NCBI RefSeq assembly: GCF_029054785.1
Contig: NZ_JAIDEN010000033.1
Coordinates: forward strand, 1 to 22,100
DNA from: Duncaniella sp.
GTDB lineage: Bacteria; Bacteroidota; Bacteroidia; Bacteroidales; Muribaculaceae
Reading direction: 5' to 3'
DNA length: 22,100 nt
The notes beneath the pieces were generated by a model. That model saw nothing but the letters and a program-made list of their open reading frames with translations. It was not told the origin of the DNA and made no database searches. Made by a program: the position numbers and the translations under genes. Each line of letters starts with the position of its first letter. Position 1 is the first letter of the stretch. Of this stretch, positions 15,781 through 22,100 are shown piece by piece.

Positions 15781-17316
15781 TTAATATAAGGGGCGGAAAG
15801 AGAAGCGGCGGATCACACCGCGCCAAAGGCTGTCATAGAGCTGACCGCCGGCGTCCTCACCTCCGAAGAGATAGACATAGGGACACTCCCACTCTGTCAC
15901 CGGAGTTGCCACACGGCTGACTGCAAATGGCACAGGAGAGGCAAAGGCCGGCAGACGGGTGCCTCCCGCAGACTGCCATCCGGAAGCGGGAGTCGCGGTC
16001 CCGACACTCATCTTATCGTTGACAACCACAACCTGAGCGGATGCGAATGCAGGCATATATTCCGGAAGCTGAAGATAGCTTTCGGCCTCGTTCCAGGTTA
16101 TACCCTGGTCATAGGATACATAGACTGTCTTTGACACAACCTCACCCTCGGTGGATTCATAGCGGCCGCCCATGGCGATCAGCGCCGAGCGTTCGGTCAC
16201 ACGCCAGGTCGAGGTGTTGACTCTCGGAGTAAAGTAGGGGAAAAGGGCCACGTCTTCACGTTCGTCAATGTCGCGGTTGCTGAGTTTCGCCCATGAGTTT
16301 CCGTCATAGCCCCAAACCGCACCGGTGATCATGCCGGAGGCATCGCGGCCGCCGACAAAGAGGGCGAGAGGCTGCGAGCTCCATTTTGTCTCATAGGTGA
16401 TCATCTGGCTTGTTCCACGGACCGGACAGGCCGCAGGGACAGCGGCTTCGGTAGTAGCGGGATAAGTCACGTGCTTCCAGCCGTCAGCGTCGTTGCGGGC
16501 GCCAAGGATGCGGTCTTTATAGCCGCCGTAGATGTAAGTCATGCGCTCGCCTGTCGAATTCCAGGTGACAGCATCAGCCGAAGAGAACAGATTGCCGCTC
16601 GCGTCAAGAATATACATGGCATCTTCACTGGCGGTGAACGATGCGATGTCGGCACTTGCAGGAAGTGTGACATCCGTTGTGGTCCAGCGGTCGCTATAAT
16701 ACGGATTGTCACTAACGGCGATGCAGGCCGATGAGCCGGCAACAGTCAGGCAATAGATTTTTCCATCAAACTCAATTGTCTTCTGCGAGTCCGGAGTCTG
16801 AATCTTTGACGGAAGCCCGGTCTTTGCACCTTCAGCCCAGAAAAGGGTATCGGTCTCAACCTTATGGACATTGACATCAATCGAGTATTCGCGCTTGCTC
16901 TGCCCGTTATAGGAAGTCACCATCATTTTAATCGGGCCGTTGGAGAAGTTGATACTGTCAGTGGGGCTGTCGATATAGTTGATCGTGGTGTCACGCGAGG
17001 TTCCGAGCTTGCGGAAAGTCAGTTCGCAGGCGCTTGCTGAAGAGGTGCCTATGTTGATCACCAGTTTGCTGACGTCAGTACCCTTCGGCAGAGAATCGGC
17101 GTTGAAGATACGGCCATTGACGAGGTCGATCGAAAAGAACACCGAGTCAAGTCCTGTCAGAACCTTGTCATTCTTATTAATACTGAACGAGGTGACGGAG
17201 CAGTTGCCGAAATCGCCTTCGGACACAAAGGTGCTGCCTTCATCGTCATTACATCCGGCCACAAAAGCTGTCAGCACCAAAGCCAGCAGGGAGTATAGTG
17301 GAAATCTCTTATTCAT
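15781..17316 (-). CDS. DUF6242-like lipoprotein with propeller-type repeats
   Basis: A 511-aa lipoprotein of unknown function; I think it belongs to DUF6242 but could not search. The start at ATG 17316 gives a signal peptide with lipobox FVAGC and an Asp-rich tail (NDDEG) that may favour surface display. An N-terminal Ig/cadherin-like domain (about 30-155) contains SVFFSIDLVNGRIFNADSLP. The remainder looks like a beta-propeller: recurring blades such as VTWNSTGERMTYIYGGYKDR and VSYDQGITWNEAE, and kelch-like YVYLFGGEDAGGQLYDSLW near the end. It heads the long minus-strand run ending in ribBA, and the next gene starts 14 bp after its stop. A TAACTTTG box lies 94 bp upstream. Confidence 0.75.
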   Translation of the reverse strand: MNKRFPLYSLLALVLTAFVAGCNDDEGSTFVSEGDFGNCSVTSFSINKNDKVLTGLDSVFFSIDLVNGRIFNADSLPKGTDVSKLVINIGTSSASACELTFRKLGTSRDTTINYIDSPTDSINFSNGPIKMMVTSYNGQSKREYSIDVNVHKVETDTLFWAEGAKTGLPSKIQTPDSQKTIEFDGKIYCLTVAGSSACIAVSDNPYYSDRWTTTDVTLPASADIASFTASEDAMYILDASGNLFSSADAVTWNSTGERMTYIYGGYKDRILGARNDADGWKHVTYPATTEAAVPAACPVRGTSQMITYETKWSSQPLALFVGGRDASGMITGAVWGYDGNSWAKLSNRDIDEREDVALFPYFTPRVNTSTWRVTERSALIAMGGRYESTEGEVVSKTVYVSYDQGITWNEAESYLQLPEYMPAFASAQVVVVNDKMSVGTATPASGWQSAGGTRLPAFASPVPFAVSRVATPVTEWECPYVYLFGGEDAGGQLYDSLWRGVIRRFSFRPLY

Positions 17317-17410
17317 AAAATGTGAATATCCGGCGTCCAAAAAAGACGCACATTATTAGCATTTTGCCGTAAAAACCGGACTTTTTTCATCCTGACACTT
17401 TTACAAGTTG

Positions 17411-17418
17411 CAAAGTTA
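17411..17418 (-). promoter_or_regulatory. -7 box for the DUF6242-DUF6089-uppS-bamA run
   Basis: TAACTTTG on the minus strand fits TAnnTTTG and lies 94 bp upstream of the lipoprotein ATG. It overlaps one of two copies of GTTAAC (17415-17420 and 17430-17435, 15 bp apart), which could be an operator. A TTTG at the -33 spacing is not evident. Confidence 0.5.
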
Positions 17419-17519
17419 ACAACATTTTCGTTAACCAACGACCGGAGAACGCAAAAAAAACATAACAAATCTGCCAGTCAGCATTTTTTGCATCAAAACG
17501 CGCTCTGAGAAGCCTCTGA

Positions 17520-17552
17520 CCATACTTCACCCATACTTCGTCCATCTCACGC
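17520..17552 (+). repeat. Three 11-bp phased direct repeats
   Basis: Contiguous units CCATACTTCAC, CCATACTTCGT and CCATCTCACGC share CCAT and an 11-bp period; the first two match at nine bases in a row. They end 22 bp before the -33 element at 17575, a usual place for an activator site. The third unit is degenerate. Confidence 0.45.
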
Positions 17553-17574
17553 GCCAACATTCCAATCGAAAAAA

Positions 17575-17606
17575 CTTGCTTTTTAACTTTTAATTTATTA
17601 TTTTTG
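17575..17606 (+). promoter_or_regulatory. Strong Bacteroidota promoter, no annotated gene downstream
   Basis: CTTG (17575-17578, one base off TTTG), a 20-bp AT-rich spacer and TATTTTTG (17599-17606, exact TAnnTTTG) make the best two-part promoter in the window. Transcription would start around 17610-17613 on the plus strand, into a region with no recognised gene. Confidence 0.6.
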
Positions 17607-17617
17607 CATTATCGGAA

Positions 17618-17728
17618 ATGCAGATTTCCACCACTGAGCAAATCGACCAATTTCTGTTTGATTTTACGCCAGACACAACTACAACCAAACCATGCAAACC
17701 TATTTGTTACTACTATATTAACTACTAA
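17618..17728 (+). CDS. Possible 36-codon small ORF in orphan transcript
   Basis: ATG to TAA, 36 residues, beginning MQISTTEQIDQFLFDFTP and ending PCKPICYYYINY. The first half has an amphipathic-helix look, then a Thr-rich stretch and a Cys-Pro-Lys/Tyr-rich end. I do not recognise it. Its ATG falls inside the 5' hairpin stem at 17614-17629 and would be only about 5-8 nt from the predicted RNA start, so translation would need near-leaderless initiation. It could equally be a chance ORF in a non-coding RNA. Confidence 0.2.
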   Translation: MQISTTEQIDQFLFDFTPDTTTTKPCKPICYYYINY

Positions 17729-17870
17729 GTCTAAAAGAACGATTAAGAACTCACTTCTATTTTACAATCTGGAGCCATATCTTTAAAGAATCTCCGACTC
17801 CAGTGCTCACATTTGAATCTGGAATCCAGTTCAATATAAAATATATGTGTTACAAGATTGTAGATTAGAC

Positions 17871-17910
17871 AAGGGGGAGAGGCCGTGAGGTTCATCCTCC
17901 TTATTTTTTT
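17871..17910 (+). terminator. Rho-independent-like terminator, plus strand
   Basis: AAGGGGGA (17871-17878) pairs with TCCTCCTT (17895-17902) with one G-U, and is followed by A and seven Ts (17904-17910). The loop is long (16 nt). On the opposite strand no T-run follows, so the direction is plus, matching the upstream promoter and not dnaG. Confidence 0.5.
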
Positions 17911-18050
17911 GCGATATTCTACGGCATTGGACTCCCCGCCCGACCTCCCCCCGAAGGATTCCGGCTTAGAAAGCATTCGAATTAATATCACCTTGTCCTT
18001 CAGGCATCTGCATCACGCAAGCCGCCCCTGAGAGACCGTTTAAAAATCTC
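17911..18050. other. Intergenic, no gene seen
   Basis: Between the terminator-like hairpin and the dnaG stop codon. It has a C-rich stretch (about 17931-17953). At its right end GAGAGA (18030-18035) can pair with TCTCTC (18047-18052), a hairpin overlapping the dnaG stop that lacks a T-run on the dnaG strand. An 82-codon minus-strand ORF (17743-17991) crosses this area but looks non-coding. Confidence 0.5.
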
Positions 18051-20252
18051 TCATTTGCGCGGCACTATCACACGGTCGCCGATCAGCTTTGCCAGTTCGG
18101 AACGCGCTTGCTCGATCTCGCGCATCTCTTTCATCAGCTCGATGGCCCGCTCATAATCGCCGCCCGAAGCCGCAAGAAGATCGCGCGTATCCTGAAGACG
18201 CGTCCACAGGATCGCATCCTTAAGCTCATGGAGCGCCCGCGGCACAAGCTCGTCAAGAAGATCCTGTTCGGTATCCACTTTGGCATATTTGGTGTGGACC
18301 TTGCTCAGAATATGACGCTCGACGACAAGATCGGTGGCCATTTCACGGACTCCGTCGTCAGGCGACGAACACATCAGTCGCCCCAGATAGGTCGTTGCAA
18401 ACTCATCAAGCCGACGGGCATAATCCGCATCGACCGTCTCCTGCAACGAACGCTCCATTGCAGAAATGCTGCCGACATCCGTGGCTTTCTTTCTGATCTC
18501 CTCGATTCCGGCCGCAAACTCGCTGCGGCGCGTCTCTTCGAGCTGCACCCTGCGATGCTCCAGATCCTCGTTCCATGTAGCCCGGCTCAGAGCCAGCGCC
18601 ATCTCAAGGAAGTGGGCTATATCCCTGTTCTCGAAGCGGATATCATCAGCAGCAAGATCATCCACGATGTATTCCAGCACCGTCATCGGCTGGTTGTTGC
18701 CATCCTCATCAATCCCCTCGGCAAAAGCATAGTTGCCATATTTCACCACCAGACGGGCAATGGCAAGCTCATAGGTGCGGAGAAATCTGGCATGCGCTCC
18801 TGACTGCTGACCAGCCGGCTGCAAAGGCAAGGCAACTTCATCGGACACAACCTCAGGCGAGGCCTGACCAAAAGCGCCCGGCCCGTCGGGATAGTCTCCG
18901 AGAGCCCGCTGCCGCTCGCGGTCCTCACGCGACTTCAGACGATATTCATTGTAATATTTGCCGACCTCGCGTCTGAGGACATCCTCGCCCATAAACAACA
19001 GGCGCGAGCACTCCTGGACGTAGACGCTGCGGGTGATCTCATCTGGGATCAGAGCAATCGTCTTGACCACACGGGTGATCACCTGGGCGCGGCGTGCCGG
19101 ATCATCGGCAGCCTCCCCCATCAGGATCTTCGCCATGAAGCTGATGAAGTCCGTCTCGTTGGCCTTGATATACTCCTCGACCTCGGTAGAGCTGTGGCTC
19201 TGCGCGAAAGAGTCCGGGTCCTCTCCTTCAGGGAGGAGAAGCACCTTTATGTCCATGCCGTCCTGGAGCAGAAGCTCAATACCGCGCAAGGAGGCCTTTA
19301 TACCCGCCGCGTCACTGTCGTAGATCAGCGTAACGTTCGACGTGAAGCGCTTGATCAGTCTGACCTGCTCCACCGTCAGAGCCGTACCCGACGAGGCCAC
19401 TACGTTGCAGACACCCGCCTGGTGCATGGAAATAACATCCATGTAACCCTCTACGAGGATACACTTCTGAGCCTTGGCAATGGCCTGCTTGGCCTGATAG
19501 AGTCCGTAAAGCTCACGCCGCTTCAGATAGATATCCGACTCCGGCGAGTTGACATATTTGGCAATTTTCTTCTCCTTGCTGAGTGTACGGCCACCGAAAG
19601 CGACCACCTTGCCCGAAAGCGAAAGAATCGGATAGATCACACGGCCACGGAAGCGGTCAAAGACACGCCCGTCGTCAGTGCGTGAACAGAGTCCGGTCGA
19701 CAGCAGATATTTCTCGCTGTATCCGCGACCGACCGCTGTATTGAACAGCGCGTCACGCTCCTCAAGCGCATAGCCGAGATGGAAGCGCTCGACCATCGCC
19801 TCGCTGATGCCGCGATAGCGGAAATATGACAGACCGACATCGCGTCCCTCCTGGGTCTCGGAGATGTTCTTCTCGAAATAACGCATGGCGAAATCATTGA
19901 TCGCCAGCATATTCTCCCTGTCAGTCTCGGCGCGCTGCTCCTCGTCGGTCATCTCGCGCTCCTCGATCTCGATATTGTACTTCTTGGCCAGATAGCGCAA
20001 AGCCTCCGTGAAGGACAGCTGCTCAAGCTTCATTATGAAACTGACCGGGCTGCCGCCCTCGCCGCAGCTGAAACATTTGCACATACCCTTGGCCTTCGAG
20101 ACATAAAACGAAGGAGAACGGTCGTTATGAAAAGGACAAAGGCCTACGTAATTGGCACCCCGACGTTTAAGCGTGACGAAGTCGCTCACGACCTCCACTA
20201 TATCGGCGGCGTCAAGTATTCGCTGAACGGTAGCATTGTCAATCTTTTTCAT
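18051..20252 (-). CDS. dnaG: DNA primase
   Basis: Synthesises RNA primers at the replication fork together with the DnaB helicase. From the ATG at 20252 the protein is 733 aa. It contains an N-terminal CHC2 zinc finger (Cys39, His42, Cys60, Cys63, in CPFHNDRSPSF and CKCFSCG), the RNA-polymerase domain from about 110, and a Toprim core with Glu268 in LVEGYMDV and the metal-binding DSD at 312-314. A long C-terminal region (from about 430) should hold the helicase-binding domain. It is longer than E. coli DnaG (about 580 aa), as in other Bacteroidales. A GTG three codons earlier is less likely, since it lies within the predicted promoter box. It is divergent from thrS and convergent with the orphan transcript. 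Confidence 0.96.
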   Translation of the reverse strand: MKKIDNATVQRILDAADIVEVVSDFVTLKRRGANYVGLCPFHNDRSPSFYVSKAKGMCKCFSCGEGGSPVSFIMKLEQLSFTEALRYLAKKYNIEIEEREMTDEEQRAETDRENMLAINDFAMRYFEKNISETQEGRDVGLSYFRYRGISEAMVERFHLGYALEERDALFNTAVGRGYSEKYLLSTGLCSRTDDGRVFDRFRGRVIYPILSLSGKVVAFGGRTLSKEKKIAKYVNSPESDIYLKRRELYGLYQAKQAIAKAQKCILVEGYMDVISMHQAGVCNVVASSGTALTVEQVRLIKRFTSNVTLIYDSDAAGIKASLRGIELLLQDGMDIKVLLLPEGEDPDSFAQSHSSTEVEEYIKANETDFISFMAKILMGEAADDPARRAQVITRVVKTIALIPDEITRSVYVQECSRLLFMGEDVLRREVGKYYNEYRLKSREDRERQRALGDYPDGPGAFGQASPEVVSDEVALPLQPAGQQSGAHARFLRTYELAIARLVVKYGNYAFAEGIDEDGNNQPMTVLEYIVDDLAADDIRFENRDIAHFLEMALALSRATWNEDLEHRRVQLEETRRSEFAAGIEEIRKKATDVGSISAMERSLQETVDADYARRLDEFATTYLGRLMCSSPDDGVREMATDLVVERHILSKVHTKYAKVDTEQDLLDELVPRALHELKDAILWTRLQDTRDLLAASGGDYERAIELMKEMREIEQARSELAKLIGDRVIVPRK

Positions 20253-20260
20253 AGCGAGCA

Positions 20261-20268
20261 CAAAATTA
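20261..20268 (-). promoter_or_regulatory. -7 box directly upstream of dnaG
   Basis: TAATTTTG on the minus strand fits TAnnTTTG and ends only 8 bp before the dnaG ATG. If used, the mRNA would be leaderless or nearly so. No convincing -33 element is seen. Confidence 0.4.
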
Positions 20269-20289
20269 GTAAAATTGAGAAATATTTCC

Positions 20290-20297
20290 TACCTTTG
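20290..20297 (+). promoter_or_regulatory. -7 box for thrS
   Basis: TACCTTTG matches TAnnTTTG, 57 bp upstream of the thrS ATG, giving a predicted leader of about 50 nt. It is interleaved with the dnaG promoter region on the other strand. Confidence 0.55.
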
Positions 20298-20312
20298 CCA
20301 ACTGAATTTACA

Positions 20313-20332
20313 GGAGTCGTCCGTATGGCTCC
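20313..20332 (+). promoter_or_regulatory. thrS leader hairpin with CGU in the loop
   Basis: GGAGTC (20313-20318) pairs with GGCTCC (20327-20332), five Watson-Crick pairs plus one G-U, with two more weak pairs possible. The loop holds CGT at 20322-20324, positions -33 to -31 from the thrS ATG. A CGU-presenting loop resembles a tRNA-Thr anticodon arm, as in the autoregulatory thrS operator of E. coli. A mini-ORF ATG GCT CCC TAA starts at 20325. Regulation is inferred only. Confidence 0.35.
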
Positions 20333-20354
20333 CTAACCATCCACATTAATTATA

Positions 20355-22100
20355 ATGGCAAACATCAACATCACATTCCCCGACGGGAGCGTAAAGCAGT
20401 TTGAGAGCGGAGTCACCCCTCTGCAGATTGCCGAGTCACTCTCCCCTCAGCTTGCCCGCGACATTCTCGCGGCTTCTGTCAACGACAAGGAGTGGGACAT
20501 CACCCGCCCTGTCACCGAAGACGCGTCGATCCGCCTCTTCAAATGGGATGATCCCGAAGGCAAACACGCTTTCTGGCACTCTTCAGCCCACCTTCTCGCC
20601 GAAACCCTCCAGGATTTGTTCCCCGGAGTGAAATTCGGCATCGGTCCGGCTATCGAAAACGGTTTCTACTACGACATTGATCCGGGTGAACACACCATAA
20701 CGTCAGCCGACTTCCCCCGCATCGAAAAACGCATGCTCGAACTCGCGCAACAGAAAAACCCGATCGTCCGCGCCGACATCACCAAAGCCGACGCCCTCAA
20801 GCTCTTCGGCGACCGCGGCGAAGAATACAAGTGCGAGCTCATCAGCGAACTTGAAGACGGCCACATCACCACCTACACCCAGGGTTCTTTCACCGACCTC
20901 TGCCGCGGACCGCACATCGCGACCACAGCTCCCATCAAGGCCGTGAAAGTCACCTCGCTCGCCGGTGCCTACTGGCGTGGCGACGAAAAGCGCAACCAGC
21001 TTGTCAGAGTCTACGGCATCACCTTTCCCAAGAAGAAGATGCTCGACGAATATCTCGTGCTCCTCGAAGAAGCCAAGAAACGCGACCACCGCAAACTCGG
21101 CAAGGAGATGGAACTCTTTGCATTCTCCCAGAACGTAGGCGCCGGCCTGCCCCTCTGGCTCCCCAAAGGCACCGCCCTGCGCGACCGCCTCGAACAGTTC
21201 CTGCGCAAGATCCAGAAGCAATACGGCTACCAGCAGGTGATCACCCCCCACATCGGTAATAAAAACCTCTATGTCACCTCAGGCCACTATGCAAAATACG
21301 GCAAGGACTCTTTCCAGCCCATCCACACCCCGGAAGAAGGCGAAGAATACCTGCTCAAACCGATGAACTGCCCTCACCACTGCGAGATCTTCCGCGCCCT
21401 GCCCCGCAGCTACCGCGATCTGCCCCTGCGCCTGGCCGAGTTCGGAACCGTCTACCGCTACGAACAGAGCGGAGAGCTCCACGGTCTGACACGCGTCCGC
21501 GGCTTCACGCAGGACGACGCCCACATCTATTGCGCCCCCGACCAGATCAAAGGCGAGTTCCTGAAAGTGATGGACATCATTTTCTACATCTTCAAAGCCC
21601 TGAAGTTCGAGAACTTCGAAGCCCAGATCTCGCTCCGCGACCCCAACAACAAGGAAAAATACATCGGAACCGACGAAAACTGGCATCTCGCCGAGCAGGC
21701 CATCATCGACGCCTGTGAGGAAAAAGGCCTCAAAGCCCGCAAGGAATACGGCGAAGCCGCCTTCTACGGCCCGAAACTTGACTTCATGGTCAAGGACGCA
21801 CTCGGACGCAAATGGCAGTTAGGCACAATTCAGGTCGACTACAACCTCCCCGAACGCTTCCAGCTCGAATACACCGGCTCTGACAACCAGAAACACCGCC
21901 CGGTGATGATCCACCGCGCACCTTTCGGCTCGATGGAACGCTTCGTGGCAGTGCTGCTCGAACACACCGCCGGCCGCTTCCCCCTCTGGCTCGCACCCGA
22001 ACAGGCAGTCGTGCTCCCGATCTCCGAGAAGTTAAACGACTACGCCCGCAAGGGTGCCGACCAGCGCAACGCCCTCGACAGCCGAACCCAGGTTGACGAC
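20355..22100 (+). CDS. thrS: Threonyl-tRNA synthetase (3' end cut by window)
   Basis: Class II synthetase charging tRNA-Thr. 582 codons are in the window, open to the last base; the full protein is usually about 645 aa. Domains in order: TGS domain (about 1-60, starting NITFPDGSVKQF), editing domain with HSSAHLLAETL and DLCRGPHI, and catalytic core with zinc ligands Cys339 (PMNCPHH), His390 (QDDAHIY) and His520 (HRAPFGSMERF). The start of the anticodon-binding domain is WLAPEQAVVLPISEKLNDYA. The last 17 codons read GADQRNALDSRTQVDD where relatives tend to have hydrophobic residues at three places; each can be explained by a T read as G. The ATG is preceded by a short leader with a hairpin. 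It is divergent from dnaG. Confidence 0.97.
   Translation, partial: MANINITFPDGSVKQFESGVTPLQIAESLSPQLARDILAASVNDKEWDITRPVTEDASIRLFKWDDPEGKHAFWHSSAHLLAETLQDLFPGVKFGIGPAIENGFYYDIDPGEHTITSADFPRIEKRMLELAQQKNPIVRADITKADALKLFGDRGEEYKCELISELEDGHITTYTQGSFTDLCRGPHIATTAPIKAVKVTSLAGAYWRGDEKRNQLVRVYGITFPKKKMLDEYLVLLEEAKKRDHRKLGKEMELFAFSQNVGAGLPLWLPKGTALRDRLEQFLRKIQKQYGYQQVITPHIGNKNLYVTSGHYAKYGKDSFQPIHTPEEGEEYLLKPMNCPHHCEIFRALPRSYRDLPLRLAEFGTVYRYEQSGELHGLTRVRGFTQDDAHIYCAPDQIKGEFLKVMDIIFYIFKALKFENFEAQISLRDPNNKEKYIGTDENWHLAEQAIIDACEEKGLKARKEYGEAAFYGPKLDFMVKDALGRKWQLGTIQVDYNLPERFQLEYTGSDNQKHRPVMIHRAPFGSMERFVAVLLEHTAGRFPLWLAPEQAVVLPISEKLNDYARKGADQRNALDSRTQVDD

Larger units (their letters stand above)
17612..17910 (+). 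ncRNA. Candidate orphan structured RNA (about 300 nt)
   Basis: Predicted transcript bounded by the promoter at 17575-17606 and a terminator-like hairpin at 17871-17910. It begins with a perfect hairpin, GGAAAT-GCAG-ATTTCC (17614-17629), followed by about 125 nt of A/C-rich, weakly structured sequence. Then a 15-pair helix forms between 17756-17770 and 17855-17869, with one mismatch and one G-U. It encloses a GGAG-based hairpin (from 17771) and a hairpin TTGAA/CTGG/CCAG/TTCAA (17813-17834), giving a three-way-junction shape. It lacks the landmarks I know for tmRNA, RNase P RNA and SRP RNA. No gene follows on the plus strand before the convergent dnaG 3' end. It may carry the small ORF at 17618. 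All structure is from reading by eye; boundaries are approximate. Confidence 0.35.

Noticed and set aside
17604..17786. 60-codon plus-strand ORF with TTG start
   Set aside because: The TTG overlaps the -7 box, so it would be upstream of the RNA start; the ATG-started 36-codon frame is the better candidate.
17743..17991. 82-codon minus-strand ORF in the dnaG-DUF6242 gap
   Set aside because: No recognisable domain; it crosses the structured RNA region and the terminator-like hairpin, and has no promoter box just upstream.

Overview
The window looks like about 22 kb of a Bacteroidales chromosome, probably Muribaculaceae or a close relative. Pointers are the eukaryote-like single-chain glycyl-tRNA synthetase, Bacteroidota-size LptF (about 640 aa) and LptG (about 355 aa), the uppS-bamA-ompH-ompH block preceded by DUF6089- and DUF6242-type genes, lipoproteins with short lipoboxes, and TAnnTTTG promoter boxes without obvious Shine-Dalgarno sequences. 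The family-level assignment is inference from gene order and protein sequence.

Layout. (1) Bases 77-5110, minus strand: a tightly spaced run glyS, lemA-like, FKBP-type PPIase, tgt, lptG (gaps 9-47 bp), probably one transcript from a promoter just upstream of glyS. (2) Bases 5364-6995, plus strand: a zinc/metal ABC transporter binding lipoprotein and its ATPase, with no permease gene next to them; the ATPase gene overlaps the 3' end of ribBA tail-to-tail. (3) Bases 6965-17316, minus strand: a long envelope-biogenesis run reading DUF6242-like lipoprotein, DUF6089-like barrel, uppS, bamA, two ompH/skp paralogues, lptF, then ribBA. Several intergenic gaps hold hairpins, and there is an extra promoter box between the two ompH genes. 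(4) Bases 17317-18050: a 734-bp gene-poor island. It has a convincing plus-strand promoter, three 11-bp phased repeats upstream of it, a structured region and a terminator-like hairpin, which together suggest an unrecognised roughly 300-nt RNA, possibly carrying a 36-codon ORF. (5) Bases 18051-22100: dnaG (minus) and divergent thrS (plus, cut by the window end).

Functionally, the window joins translation (GlyRS, ThrRS, Tgt), replication priming (DnaG), riboflavin synthesis (RibBA), metal uptake and much of the outer-membrane assembly machinery: LPS export permeases, the BAM insertase, periplasmic chaperones, and the undecaprenyl-PP synthase that supplies the lipid carrier. Most of it is ordinary housekeeping DNA. 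The points most worth a second look are the orphan transcript at 17575-17910 and the thrS leader, which has a hairpin presenting CGU about 31 bases before the start codon, directly followed by a three-codon AUG-GCU-CCC-UAA mini-ORF. Both window ends show possible artefacts: an IS-end-like sequence at base 1, and three T-to-G-like codon changes in the last 50 bases of thrS.
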